Assembly: GCF_003332305.1 (NCBI RefSeq)
Contig: NZ_QOIO01000025.1
Span: 27,992-91,991 of the forward strand
Origin: Microvirga aerophila
GTDB taxonomy: Bacteria; Pseudomonadota; Alphaproteobacteria; Rhizobiales; Beijerinckiaceae
Direction: 5' to 3'
Length of the DNA stretch: 64,000 bases
Positions within the stretch are counted from its first letter, which is position 1; each line of letters starts with the position of its first letter. The notes beneath the pieces are model-generated. The model searched no databases, had not been told where the DNA came from, and worked only from the letters and a program-made list of their open reading frames with translations. Shown here one piece after another: positions 55,809-64,000 of the stretch. A program made the position numbers and the translations under genes.

Positions 55809-57134
55809 TCACAGCTGTCCGCGCTCACGCCACCTGTCGAAGATCGCTCGCTCCTCACGATCCGCCCCATCCAGCGCCTGCTCCGGGGCTAGCCGACCGG
55901 TCGCGACGTCGGCGAACATCTTCGAGACAATTCCGCGCGCGTAGACCTCGCTGACGGCCGGATTCGTGTATCCGGGATGGCCAGTATTCGTAGTCCAGGA
56001 CGCAACATCCTTCATGAGCCCGTATTTCGCTGCTACGCCGTTGCCGGGGCCTCCAGTCAATGCTTCAAGGTCGGGTACCGTGTCGGGATAGCACGGCATG
56101 TTCTGGAATCCACTTGCGAGGAAGGCAGCCCGCGATTGGCCGACATAGTCGATCAGGAACTGCTTGGCGCCTGCAGGGTTCTCGGCAAACTTCCAGATCG
56201 AATAGGTGTAGAAGCCAAAGGAGCCGAGCCGAGCCGCTGGTCCGGCTGGCATCGCAGCCAGCCTCAGGTCACCCGCAAAATCCAGCTTCATTGACTCGGC
56301 GGCCCTAGGGATTGACAGGCTGTCGACCGTGAGGCAGCCCTCACCAGTAAGCATGAACCGGTTGTTCGAGGCTCCGTCCCACCCGAGCACGTCTGGTATC
56401 ATCGCCTGCTCGAAGAGGTTCTTCACGTAGCGTAGCGCGTCCAAGGTCGCCCCGGACTTCAGCGTTGGGCTACCGTCCGCATCCTGTTCCGACGCCCCAA
56501 AGGAATACAGGATTGAGCGCAATGTCTGCTCGCAGTTGTGCTCAGGAGCCAGGCTAAAGCCCGCTGGCTTTCCGTCAAGCAGCTTGATCTGTCTTGCTCC
56601 CGTCAGCACATCGTCCCAGGTGTTCGGAACCGCTTGAGCCTTGACCCACAAATCGCCTCGGTAGGTGATGAGTGCTGGCTGGTAGGCGGCAGCGAAACCG
56701 GTATAGGTCTTGGTCTTCGGGTTGAAGTGGGCCCGGAGCGCGAAATCCGTAGGCTTGCCGTAGCGCTTGGAACACTCCTCAAAGATCTCGCGGTGATCGA
56801 CGAGGTGGTCCACGAGCATGGCATGCGGAGTGACGAACTGGATTAAGTCGTGTCCCCGCTGGGCTTGGATCTCGGCCGCCGCGCGAGGGGTTAGGTCAGC
56901 AAAGCCGACGTTGTCGACAATGACGTCGACGTCATTCCTGTCCCCCCACTGCCGGGCGAAGGTTTCGTTGAACCAGGGATCGTAGGCGGGAACAAAATGC
57001 CGCCACTGCATGATCCTGAGCGTCTTTCTCTGGGCACGCGCCCGCCTCGGAGCGAAACCGAGGCCCGCTGCGGCGAGCGTTGCGCTTGACCTGGCCAGCA
57101 ACCCACGCCTTGTGATCGCGCCTCCAACCCCCAT
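55809..57134 (-). CDS. Extracellular solute-binding protein (family 1), Tat-exported
   Basis: A 441-aa protein with twin-arginine signal (AITRRGLLARSSATLAAAGL, cleavage near RAQ). The mature part matches sugar-type binding proteins: LRIMQWRHFVPAYDPWFNET, TGFAAAYQPALITYRGDLW and LGSFGFYTYSIWKF. No permease or ATPase gene is adjacent; instead the histidine kinase follows after 51 bp. So the protein may work as a periplasmic sensor for the kinase. Confidence 0.9.
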   Translation of the reverse strand: MGVGGAITRRGLLARSSATLAAAGLGFAPRRARAQRKTLRIMQWRHFVPAYDPWFNETFARQWGDRNDVDVIVDNVGFADLTPRAAAEIQAQRGHDLIQFVTPHAMLVDHLVDHREIFEECSKRYGKPTDFALRAHFNPKTKTYTGFAAAYQPALITYRGDLWVKAQAVPNTWDDVLTGARQIKLLDGKPAGFSLAPEHNCEQTLRSILYSFGASEQDADGSPTLKSGATLDALRYVKNLFEQAMIPDVLGWDGASNNRFMLTGEGCLTVDSLSIPRAAESMKLDFAGDLRLAAMPAGPAARLGSFGFYTYSIWKFAENPAGAKQFLIDYVGQSRAAFLASGFQNMPCYPDTVPDLEALTGGPGNGVAAKYGLMKDVASWTTNTGHPGYTNPAVSEVYARGIVSKMFADVATGRLAPEQALDGADREERAIFDRWRERGQL

Positions 57135-57193
57135 GCAGCTCTCCTCAGACGTCTAAACCGTGGCACCTCTCGGGGAAGTCGACGGCAGCTGAA

Positions 57194-57637
57194 TCAGTTG
57201 AAGGTATGCAGCTTGAGCTTTAGGGAGCCGTCCGGCTGCCGTTCGAACACATGGGTGGCGATGCCGCTGAACCGGGTCGCCTTCCCGGCAGCGTCCTTAC
57301 CAGCAGCGGACCATTTGGCCGCGGCAATCACGATTTTGTCGTCTCCCGCAGTCCTGATCAGGTCGAGAGCGTGGTCTGTGACCCCGCCAGCGAAAAGACC
57401 TGCGAAGAACTTCCTGATGCCATCAGGACCTTGAATGACGTCGTGGGTGACGGGCAGAAAGGACGCGTCGCCGGTGTAGAATGCCGCAACCGCCTCAGTG
57501 TCACCTTTGTTGAAAGCGGCGTTCCAGGCCGAATAGGCTGCTCTGACTTGCTCATCGAGCGGATTGGCCCAGGCCGCTGACGGGATCGCGATTAAGGCTG
57601 CTGCCAGGAGATGCCTCATCACGCTCGGTGCAGACAT
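57194..57637 (-). CDS. Secreted SnoaL/DUF4440-like protein (SgcJ/EcaC type)
   Basis: A 147-aa protein with signal peptide (LLAAALIAIPSAAWAN). The NTF2-like fold is shown by VRAAYSAWNAAFNKGDTEAV and FYTGDASFLPVTHDVIQGPD. Such proteins bind small molecules in the periplasm. It lies 59 bp upstream of the solute-binding gene, same strand, so it may be the first gene of that operon. Confidence 0.8.
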   Translation of the reverse strand: MSAPSVMRHLLAAALIAIPSAAWANPLDEQVRAAYSAWNAAFNKGDTEAVAAFYTGDASFLPVTHDVIQGPDGIRKFFAGLFAGGVTDHALDLIRTAGDDKIVIAAAKWSAAGKDAAGKATRFSGIATHVFERQPDGSLKLKLHTFN

Positions 57638-58188
57638 TCTGTCCTCCCGTCAAATGGGCCAAGCGCGGGGTCACGCATCAATCCCAGATCGCGCCGGGCA
57701 CAGATTGTAACGAAGCTGCGCCTTTGGGGAAGTTGTGTCAATCCTCCCGTGGTTGTGACACTGTTCGGCGCGAAGTGCCGTCGAACTCGGGCGTGGACGA
57801 TGGGCCTGCCGGCAGCCCATCGTCCTGTCTAGAGCGGAGGTGTACACAAGCCAGCCTCGCGGCTTCGTGTGAAGAGCTGCTTTGGATCAGGCAGTGAAGC
57901 TCGTTCACTGACAGGAACGTCCGATGTTCTTATCCAAAGCGGATGTTCCGCGTACTTCCGGCAAGTGCCAGGAGCGGCCATTCGTGCATTCAACAGGACC
58001 TAGCGGGTCAGCCCGAGGGCAATGCCCAGAAATGGAAAAGCGCAGGGTTTTGTGCCATCGATCGTCGCATCTGCGGTGCCGGGCCGGCGCCAATGGCTGC
58101 CACATCGCCCTCGCCGCTTTGCTGGAGGAGAACTGGTGGCCGGGTCTTGTCGCCGAGGCGCTGATGGTGCCGCGTCAGACCACGCCCT
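57638..58188. other. Gap without a supported gene
   Basis: 551 bp. The left part should contain the promoter of the leftward operon. Short plus-strand frames near 58,000-58,200 show no recognisable family. Confidence 0.35.
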
Positions 58189-59307
58189 TCAAATCAGGCT
58201 TGCTACCCAAAGCACCAGTTCGGTCGCAGCCTTGCTGAAGGCCTCATTGAGGCCTGCCGCCGCCGCTGCCGCATCCGTGGCCTGAACCGGAACGCTCGCG
58301 TGCACAATGCGCGAGCCGACGAGCCGTCCGTCTCCGGCCAGGATCTTCGCCGAGAACTCCACATCGGCGTTCGGTGCGGGAAGCAGCATCACCTGAAAGC
58401 TGCGGATATCGATCAGGAGCTGGTAGTCAGCCGTGAGACCTTCCGTGGGACGCGCGACGGCCTGCGGATAGCTCGCGTTCTCGAAGCTCTGGATGATCTT
58501 GGCTTGCAGGAGCTTCGGCAGGCTGTCACTCCATTGCGCATCCAGCGCGAGGCTTTCTTCCATCTGCGGCCGCACGAGGATCTTTTGTGTGTCGAACAGC
58601 ACCAGCGCGCTCGGCTCCGGAACCGTCAGCTGCCCGCTCGCAACCTTGTCGAGAGTTGGGAAGGCATGCGGCGCCGACAGGTCATAGATCCTGGCCGGTG
58701 CCTTGGCGGGCCCTCCGCCGCCAAGGCGTTCAAGGGCTTCCAGGATCCGGTCGAGGCGGCTGGAATTGCGCGCGAGGGCCTCCGAGAAAGTGCTCAGATT
58801 GGCAAGGATGCCATGCAGCGGTTCCGCATTGTCGGCGATGAGGGTGTCGAGGCGCCGCAAGGCCTCCCGTGCCGCCTCGCTCACGTCCTGGGTCGCGGCC
58901 GGATCGGCCGTGAGCACGGGAGCGCCGCCTGTTGAGCTGGGGCGCGGCGCGGCGGGCGTGCCGCCCCGGAGGGCGATGGATGGCGCGCCCATGAGGCCTT
59001 GGGACACGAGGCCGGCTTGGGTGTCGACCCTCACGGGAGTTTCGGGGGCGAGAGAGAGCGTGGCGATCACCTGGCGGGGATCATCCGGGTTGAGGTGAAG
59101 CTTCGTGACGTCCCCGACCGCAATGCCGTTGAACAAGACTGGTGAGCCCGGCAGCACCCCCGTGACGGGACTCTCGAACACAACCCGATAGGTCGCCCGT
59201 TCGCTGAACCCGCCGGCGCCGCGCAGCCAGTACACAAGGGCAAAGGCGGCCGCGATCACACAGAGTGTGAACAGTCCGATCAGGGAATACCGCGCCTGCG
59301 TCTCCAT
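58189..59307 (-). CDS. MlaD/MCE protein fused to ABC-transport auxiliary domain
   Basis: A 372-aa protein. One N-terminal TM (LIGLFTLCVIAAAFALVYWL), an MCE domain at 35-115 (YRVVFESPVTGVLPGSPVLF, GIAVGDVTKL, TQAGLVSQGLMGAPSIAL), a helical linker, then a PqiC/ABC_trans_aux-like domain at about 205-370 (FDTQKILVRPQMEESLALD, DIRSFQVMLLPAPNADVE). This fuses two partners usually encoded separately in lipid-transport systems. The MlaE and MlaF partner genes are not in the window. Confidence 0.88.
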   Translation of the reverse strand: METQARYSLIGLFTLCVIAAAFALVYWLRGAGGFSERATYRVVFESPVTGVLPGSPVLFNGIAVGDVTKLHLNPDDPRQVIATLSLAPETPVRVDTQAGLVSQGLMGAPSIALRGGTPAAPRPSSTGGAPVLTADPAATQDVSEAAREALRRLDTLIADNAEPLHGILANLSTFSEALARNSSRLDRILEALERLGGGGPAKAPARIYDLSAPHAFPTLDKVASGQLTVPEPSALVLFDTQKILVRPQMEESLALDAQWSDSLPKLLQAKIIQSFENASYPQAVARPTEGLTADYQLLIDIRSFQVMLLPAPNADVEFSAKILAGDGRLVGSRIVHASVPVQATDAAAAAAGLNEAFSKAATELVLWVASLI

Positions 59308-59350
59308 GTTTCCGTCTTCGCAGAACTCCTGAGGCCATCGAACATCCCAG

Positions 59351-59887
59351 CTACCGGGCCCGGGCCATGGTGACCGACACCTGCGACAGCTCGGTGCCCT
59401 GGGAGCGGATGCTCACCGCCTGTCGCGCGCCTTGAGGGGCCATAGCGATCCCTGCCGAGAAGCCGGGCCCCTCAGCGACGGCATCGATCCGGCCAGCCGA
59501 GACCCGGCCGGAGATCCTCCCTTGCATGTTACGCGTGGTTTCGGCCCAGACGCCGCCGACACGCCCGCCCTCGGCGTTGATGTCCGTCCGGAGCTCAAAG
59601 TTGTAGCTGTCGCTCGCACAGCGAAGGTTCTGCCGAAGGTTGGTGCCGGCGGACGCCACTGCGTATGTGGCTTGGCAGCGGAGCCGCTCGGTGGTGCCGT
59701 TTGATAGGGCTACCGTGCCGCTGCCTGACCATGATCCGGCAAAGCCGGCAAAGGGGCTGGCCGAGGTGGCCTGGGTCTGTGCATGGGCCAGCCCTCCCCC
59801 CAGCAGGAACACCAGTGTGCCAAGAGGCAGATGGCGTGCGTGCGAAAGGGCGTTTGCCAGTCCCGCTGGCATCATTCCCGCTGACAT
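59351..59887 (-). CDS. Secreted hypothetical protein, calycin-like
   Basis: A 178-aa protein from ATG 59885-59887 with signal peptide (TLVFLLGGGLAHA). The mature part starts with FAGSWSGSGTVALSNGTTER and is rich in beta strands and small residues, as in many rhizobial calycin-like periplasmic proteins. One cysteine pair (CQATY and LRCASD). It lies 43 bp upstream of the MlaD-type gene on the same strand and may be in its operon. Confidence 0.7.
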   Translation of the reverse strand: MSAGMMPAGLANALSHARHLPLGTLVFLLGGGLAHAQTQATSASPFAGFAGSWSGSGTVALSNGTTERLRCQATYAVASAGTNLRQNLRCASDSYNFELRTDINAEGGRVGGVWAETTRNMQGRISGRVSAGRIDAVAEGPGFSAGIAMAPQGARQAVSIRSQGTELSQVSVTMARAR

Positions 59888-59917
59888 GGTTCGGCGCCTA
59901 TGGCATCCGGGCGGCAC

Positions 59918-60270
59918 CGGCCCAGCATAGCGCCAATGGGGCGAATTGGCGATGCGGCACTCGGGTTTCCTGAACGAATTGGGTCAGATGAACAGGTGGT
60001 ATCTGGGCGGTTGCTGTGCCCACTCCGCCTTCGAATACTTCCATCGGCTCGACCCGTAGGCTGCTGCTAACGTTCAAAGTGGGTCAACCCAGGAAGATGA
60101 CCGTTGGCCTTGGAAGGTCTGCTTCCCCGCTGCACTACGGAAATACGGCTAAGGTCGCCTTCGGGCCAGGAGAGGACCTTCCTGAACGACCTCAAGGATG
60201 CCGCTAAGGCCGAAAGGTGGTAGGCTGAAGCCGTGGCCACGGAGCGTCACGTTTGCTTGGAGGGCAGACT
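59918..60270. other. Divergent intergenic region
   Basis: Between divergent transcription units. No gene or clear site is seen apart from the ribosome site of the next gene. Confidence 0.35.
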
Positions 60271-63200
60271 GTGGACGTAGGAGCCTGGTTGCGCAGCCTC
60301 GACCTCAGCCAGTACGAGCAGGCATTTCGCGACAACGCGATCGACCCGACGTTGCTGCCTACCCTCACCGCGGAGGATCTGCGCGAAATCGGTGTTACAC
60401 CGCTCGGTCATCGCAAGCGGCTCCTGGAGGCGATCGCAGCCCTTCGCGAAGACAGTGCCCGACAAAGCGTGCCGGCCGCGAACACATTTTCTCATCCGGT
60501 ATCTATACCTCCAGACGAACAGGCGGAGCGGCGGCAGATCACGGTTATGTTCGTGGACCTGATTGGCTCCACGGCATTGGCCTCCCGCCTGGATCCCGAG
60601 GAAATGCGGGAGCTGATCCGCTCTTTCCAAGACCGCGTGGCAGGCAATGTCGCACGGTTTGACGGCCACTTGGCCAAGTTCATGGGCGACGGTGCCCTCG
60701 CCTATTTCGGCTGGCCGCAGGCGCACGAAGACGACGCCGAGCGAGCCGCATGGGCTGGGTTGAGCGTTGTGGCCGCGATCGCTGACCTGCATACCCCGTC
60801 AGGCGAAGTCCTGGCTGCACGAGCCGGCATCGCCACCGGCTTGGTCGTTGTGGGTGACCTCATTGGCCGAGGAGAAGCGCGGGAGCGGGCGGTGGTCGGT
60901 GAGGCTCCCAACCACGCCGCGCGCTTGCAGGCTGTCGCCAAGCCTGGAACCGTGGTGATCGACGAGCCCACGCGGCAGCTCCTGAACGGCCTGTTCGAGA
61001 TCGAAGGTCTCGGCCCAACCCAGTTGAAGGGTATCGCCGAGCCGGTCGGTGCGTTCACCCTAGGTGCCGAGAAGGTGGCACCGAGCCGGTTCGACGCCCA
61101 TTCCGCCGCCGTCCGGCCGCTCGTTGGGCGTGAGAGCGAGTTGGGCTTGCTCGTACAGCGCTGGCGTCAGGCGCGTGCGGGTGAAGGCCAAGGCGTCCTG
61201 CTCCTCGGAGAAGCCGGGATCGGCAAGTCCCGGATCGTGCGGGCCCTCACGGATGCGTTGCGAGAGGAGGACTATATTGGCCTCCGCTATCAAGGCTCAC
61301 CGCTCCACACCGACCAAGCTCTATGGCCGATAGGACAGCAGCTGGCCTTCGCTGCCGGCATTGGACCAAATGACGATACCCATACGCGACTGACAAAGCT
61401 GTATCTTCTGCTAAAACAGGCGGCAGAGGTGTGTGAAGACACCTTGCACCTCATTGCCGCAGTCACTGGCCTCGTAGGTGCTGATGCGGGCATGACCAAA
61501 CATGCACCGCGGCAGCGGCTAGACTGGACCCTCGATACGCTGCTCGACCAGCTTCTCGGATGGGCGCGCCAGCGGCCGGTGCTCGTGGTCGTTGAGGACG
61601 CTCATTGGCTTGACCCAACCACCCTTGAGCTGTTTGACCAGGCGCTGGGTCGGACAGCAAGGATGCCGGTCCTCATTCTCCTCACCAGCCGCCTGGACCA
61701 TGCACCACAGCTGGTCGCCCATCCGCAACTGACCCGTCTGACCCTGAACCGCCTGTCCCGCGAGGCAACGGCGCAGATTGCCACTGATGTCGTGGGCAGG
61801 CCACTGCCGGCTCACATCACCGAGACGATCCTGGACCATGCAGATGGCGTGCCGCTGTATGCCGAGGAACTTGCGAAGGCTGTCCTTGATGCGCGAAAGC
61901 TCGACGAATATGACGTTTCTGTGCAATCCGGAACTGCCATTCCGTCATCGCTCCAGGGTTTGCTCATGGCGCGGCTCGATCGACTCGGGCCTGCGAAGGA
62001 GGTGGCACAAATTGCCGCCTGCATTGGCCGCGAGTTTAACCATGCGCTGCTTGCGGAGGTTACTGCTCTTCCGGAATCGGATCTGAACAAGGCTATGGAC
62101 CTTCTTGCATCTGCGGAACTCGTCTTCCGGCGCGGCACACCACCAGAGGCCCAATACACCTTCAAGCATGCCCTCCTTCGCGACGCCGCCCACGAGAGCC
62201 TGCTCAGGGCAAGGAGGAGGTCCGTGCACCAGCGCATCGCAACGGTGCTCGACCAGGCAGCGGCTCAGGGAGCCGAGGTGTCGTCAGAGGTCCTGGCTTA
62301 TCATTACGAGGAAGCCGGAGTCGTGGAAGCAGCCACCCGGCAATGGCTGACGGCTGGAAGGCGGAATGCTCACCGTGCCGCAAACATCGAGGCGATCCGG
62401 TGCTTTGAGCGGGCGCTGCGCGATCTTAAAGAGCTATCCGCTGCCGAGACTGCCAGGCGGCTCGAGCTGGATGTCCAGCTCGCTTTGGTGCCGGTGTTGA
62501 TGTCCGTCGGGTTTGCCGACCAACGGACCGCTGAGGCAGCGCAGAGAGCCCTCGCCCTCTGCGAGGAGTTGGGCGTGACCGATCGGGTCTTGCCGCTGCT
62601 CTTCAGCCAGTTCAGCTATTGTACTTCCTCGGCACAGTTGGGACGGGCCCTGGAGATAGCGTCACGCATCGTCGCACTCGGTGACAGCAGCGGTGAGACG
62701 CTGCCCCAATTGGTCGGCCATCGGGCAGTTGGGTTCTGCTGGTCATGGTTGGGGGACCTCGCTATGGCGGAACGGGAACTGGAGACCGCACTTAGGCTCG
62801 CGGGGACAGTCCAGATGCCGGATCTGGCGTTTGAGCTCGGCCATGATCCAAGGATTACCGCACAGGCTTATCTTGGAAGCGTGAAATTAAGACTGGGAGA
62901 CATCACCTATGCGCGCAGGCTGGTAACCGATGCGCTGGATGAAGCCAAGCGCCTTGATCATACGCTGACCCTGGCCCTCATTCTTCGGCACTCCTCTATC
63001 TTTGAAGCATTTGTCGGCAACTACAAGGAGGTCCAGAGGCTGGCGTCGGGGCTTCGAGACATCTGTGTGGAGCGCGATGTCCGACAGTGGAGATACTTGG
63101 CTGAGGTGATGTTCCTGTGGGCGTCGTATCGCACAGGTGAAAAGGTAGAGCCGGACAGGATCTCGGATGCGTTCGAGCGACATCGGGAATCCGGATTCCT

Positions 63201-63612
63201 CCTGAACATGCCGTTCTATTTGCTGCTGGTCGCAGACGCGTTCTCCGTCGCGGAGGATCGGGCGCGTTCGGATGGCATGCTGCGGGAAGCGCTCGTCCTC
63301 GCAGAAACGACGGGCGAGCTCTGGGCTCGCCCAGAGCTGCATAGGCACAGGGCCTGTTACGCATTAACAGGTTCAACCGTTCCCACAGAACGTGCCGAAC
63401 AGTGGCTCTCGGACGCTCTGCATGACGCGCGACAGCAGGGTGACCGGATCGCAGAACTGCGCGCAAGCCATGACCTTGCCCGCCTGTGGGCCGAGCAGGG
63501 CGAGCGCCAGAAAGCTCATGACCTCCTTGCCCCTATTTGCCGTTGGTTCGACAGACGCGGCGACCTGCATGACTTTGATGAGGCCAGAGCCCTGCTGGAT
63601 ACGCTGCCATAA
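60271..63612 (+). CDS. SAM domain - class III cyclase - AAA ATPase - TPR signalling protein (copy 3)
   Basis: About 1,113 aa. GTG 60271 is chosen because GGAGG lies eight bases upstream and homologues start VDVGAWLRSL. SAM domain at 1-60, cyclase at about 85-265 (VMFVDLIGSTALAS, FMGDGALAYFGWP), AAA/STAND ATPase with Walker A GEAGIGKSR near 312 and Walker B VVEDAHWLDP near 440, then TPR-like helices. In the cyclase, the NxxAR segment reads VVGEAPNHAARL, with Asn and Arg kept but Thr changed to Ala and Leu to His. It has no relative nearby on the same strand. Confidence 0.9.
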   Translation: MDVGAWLRSLDLSQYEQAFRDNAIDPTLLPTLTAEDLREIGVTPLGHRKRLLEAIAALREDSARQSVPAANTFSHPVSIPPDEQAERRQITVMFVDLIGSTALASRLDPEEMRELIRSFQDRVAGNVARFDGHLAKFMGDGALAYFGWPQAHEDDAERAAWAGLSVVAAIADLHTPSGEVLAARAGIATGLVVVGDLIGRGEARERAVVGEAPNHAARLQAVAKPGTVVIDEPTRQLLNGLFEIEGLGPTQLKGIAEPVGAFTLGAEKVAPSRFDAHSAAVRPLVGRESELGLLVQRWRQARAGEGQGVLLLGEAGIGKSRIVRALTDALREEDYIGLRYQGSPLHTDQALWPIGQQLAFAAGIGPNDDTHTRLTKLYLLLKQAAEVCEDTLHLIAAVTGLVGADAGMTKHAPRQRLDWTLDTLLDQLLGWARQRPVLVVVEDAHWLDPTTLELFDQALGRTARMPVLILLTSRLDHAPQLVAHPQLTRLTLNRLSREATAQIATDVVGRPLPAHITETILDHADGVPLYAEELAKAVLDARKLDEYDVSVQSGTAIPSSLQGLLMARLDRLGPAKEVAQIAACIGREFNHALLAEVTALPESDLNKAMDLLASAELVFRRGTPPEAQYTFKHALLRDAAHESLLRARRRSVHQRIATVLDQAAAQGAEVSSEVLAYHYEEAGVVEAATRQWLTAGRRNAHRAANIEAIRCFERALRDLKELSAAETARRLELDVQLALVPVLMSVGFADQRTAEAAQRALALCEELGVTDRVLPLLFSQFSYCTSSAQLGRALEIASRIVALGDSSGETLPQLVGHRAVGFCWSWLGDLAMAERELETALRLAGTVQMPDLAFELGHDPRITAQAYLGSVKLRLGDITYARRLVTDALDEAKRLDHTLTLALILRHSSIFEAFVGNYKEVQRLASGLRDICVERDVRQWRYLAEVMFLWASYRTGEKVEPDRISDAFERHRESGFLLNMPFYLLLVADAFSVAEDRARSDGMLREALVLAETTGELWARPELHRHRACYALTGSTVPTERAEQWLSDALHDARQQGDRIAELRASHDLARLWAEQGERQKAHDLLAPICRWFDRRGDLHDFDEARALLDTLP

Positions 63613-63678
63613 TGAGATCCAGTTGATAGAGGCACCCCTCTTCATCAAAGTGTCGATCAAAGGCACTCGGCGGCACTA

Positions 63679-64000
63679 AAGCATCGGACTGGAAATTCGA
63701 CTCTTAGGGTTCTGGGTTGATGTGATCTGTGATTCACTTCGTCGGACGGGAGGTGGATCATGGGTCACTGCTATTCTCTCGATCTTCGTATGCGGGTTGC
63801 AGCCTTCGTCGAGGCGGGCCATTCCTGCCGGACGGCGGCCCGCCACTTTGGCGTCAGTGACAGCTGTGCCATCAAGCTGATGCAGCGCCAGCGGCGGTTC
63901 GGCTCGCCGGCGCCCGCCCGCCAAGGCCGTCCGCCGGGAGGTGGCAAACTGGTGCCTTATGAGACCTTCCTGATCCAAGCCGTCGAGGCACACCCCGCCA
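63679..64000 (+). mobile_element. IS630-family element, left end (continues past the window)
   Basis: A TA dinucleotide at 63677-63678 precedes AAGCATCGGACTGGAAATTC, a typical IS630 left end. GCATCGGAC is shared with the MITE ends at 31.1 kb. Confidence 0.7.
63760..64000 (+). CDS. IS630-family transposase, N-terminal part
   Basis: ATG 63760 follows GGGAGG. The 80 visible residues form the helix-turn-helix: YSLDLRMRVAAFVEAGHSCR and TAARHFGVSDSCAIKLMQRQ, then a GRPPGGGKL linker. This is the N-terminal DNA-binding part of IS630 transposases; the DDE domain lies outside the window. Confidence 0.85.
   Translation, partial: MGHCYSLDLRMRVAAFVEAGHSCRTAARHFGVSDSCAIKLMQRQRRFGSPAPARQGRPPGGGKLVPYETFLIQAVEAHPA

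Noticed and set aside
1..64000. CRISPR arrays, tRNA and rRNA genes
   Set aside because: No regularly spaced repeats and no tRNA T-loop/acceptor patterns or rRNA-like sequence were noticed on reading; a tRNAscan or covariance search would settle it.

Overview
The window is about 64 kb of GC-rich alphaproteobacterial DNA, most like Methylobacteriaceae (Microvirga or Methylobacterium). The evidence is a GTTC-N7-GTTC LexA box before dnaE2, a GcrA-like zinc-binding protein, an HWE-type kinase, many DUF6489/DUF6880/DUF2382-type proteins and a repC gene with a ctRNA. The genus is an inference. The repC replicon module, the insertion elements and the many broken genes suggest a megaplasmid or a chromosomal region that has absorbed plasmid DNA.

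Layout. 0-8 kb: an L,D-transpeptidase lipoprotein (cut by the window edge), small secreted and regulatory proteins, an SOS-type dnaE2 without imuA/imuB beside it, a GcrA-like small protein, anmK and an SRAP (YedK/HMCES) protein. 8-22 kb: a signalling block with four class III nucleotide cyclases (two SAM-cyclase-AAA-TPR giants, one alpha/beta hydrolase-cyclase fusion, one six-TM membrane cyclase) plus a methyltransferase, a dienelactone-hydrolase-like protein and a phytochelatin-synthase-like protease. 22-31 kb: metabolic and transport genes (group II decarboxylase, substrate-binding protein, GNAT, two methyltransferases, beta-propeller protein). Five copies of a 24-25 bp motif lie between these genes. 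28.7-32.7 kb: decayed DNA with a pntB end, an IS5 remnant, a truncated HWE kinase, IS630-type MITEs and an IS701 element.

32.8-36 kb is a plasmid-like module: two overlapping small genes (one TadG-like), repC, a ctRNA with clear promoter and terminator, and a ribbon-helix-helix gene where repB would normally lie. 36-52 kb holds an MFS exporter, a phage head-tail adaptor pseudogene, a frameshifted BON protein, a hemerythrin/DUF2382 protein, a transglutaminase-like protein, several small conserved proteins, an RNase HI gene broken by one amber codon, and an orphan nuclease-like gene.

52.3-57.2 kb is a tight operon reading leftwards: solute-binding protein, membrane histidine kinase, single-domain receiver, and a receiver-cyclase fusion. 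It looks like a complete path from a periplasmic ligand to a cyclic nucleotide and is the best candidate for an undescribed system here. 57-64 kb holds a SnoaL-like protein, an orphan MlaD/auxiliary-domain fusion, a third SAM-cyclase-AAA-TPR giant, and the start of an IS630 element whose end resembles the MITE ends at 31 kb. In total six class III cyclases occur in 55 kb. No tRNA, rRNA or CRISPR array was seen.
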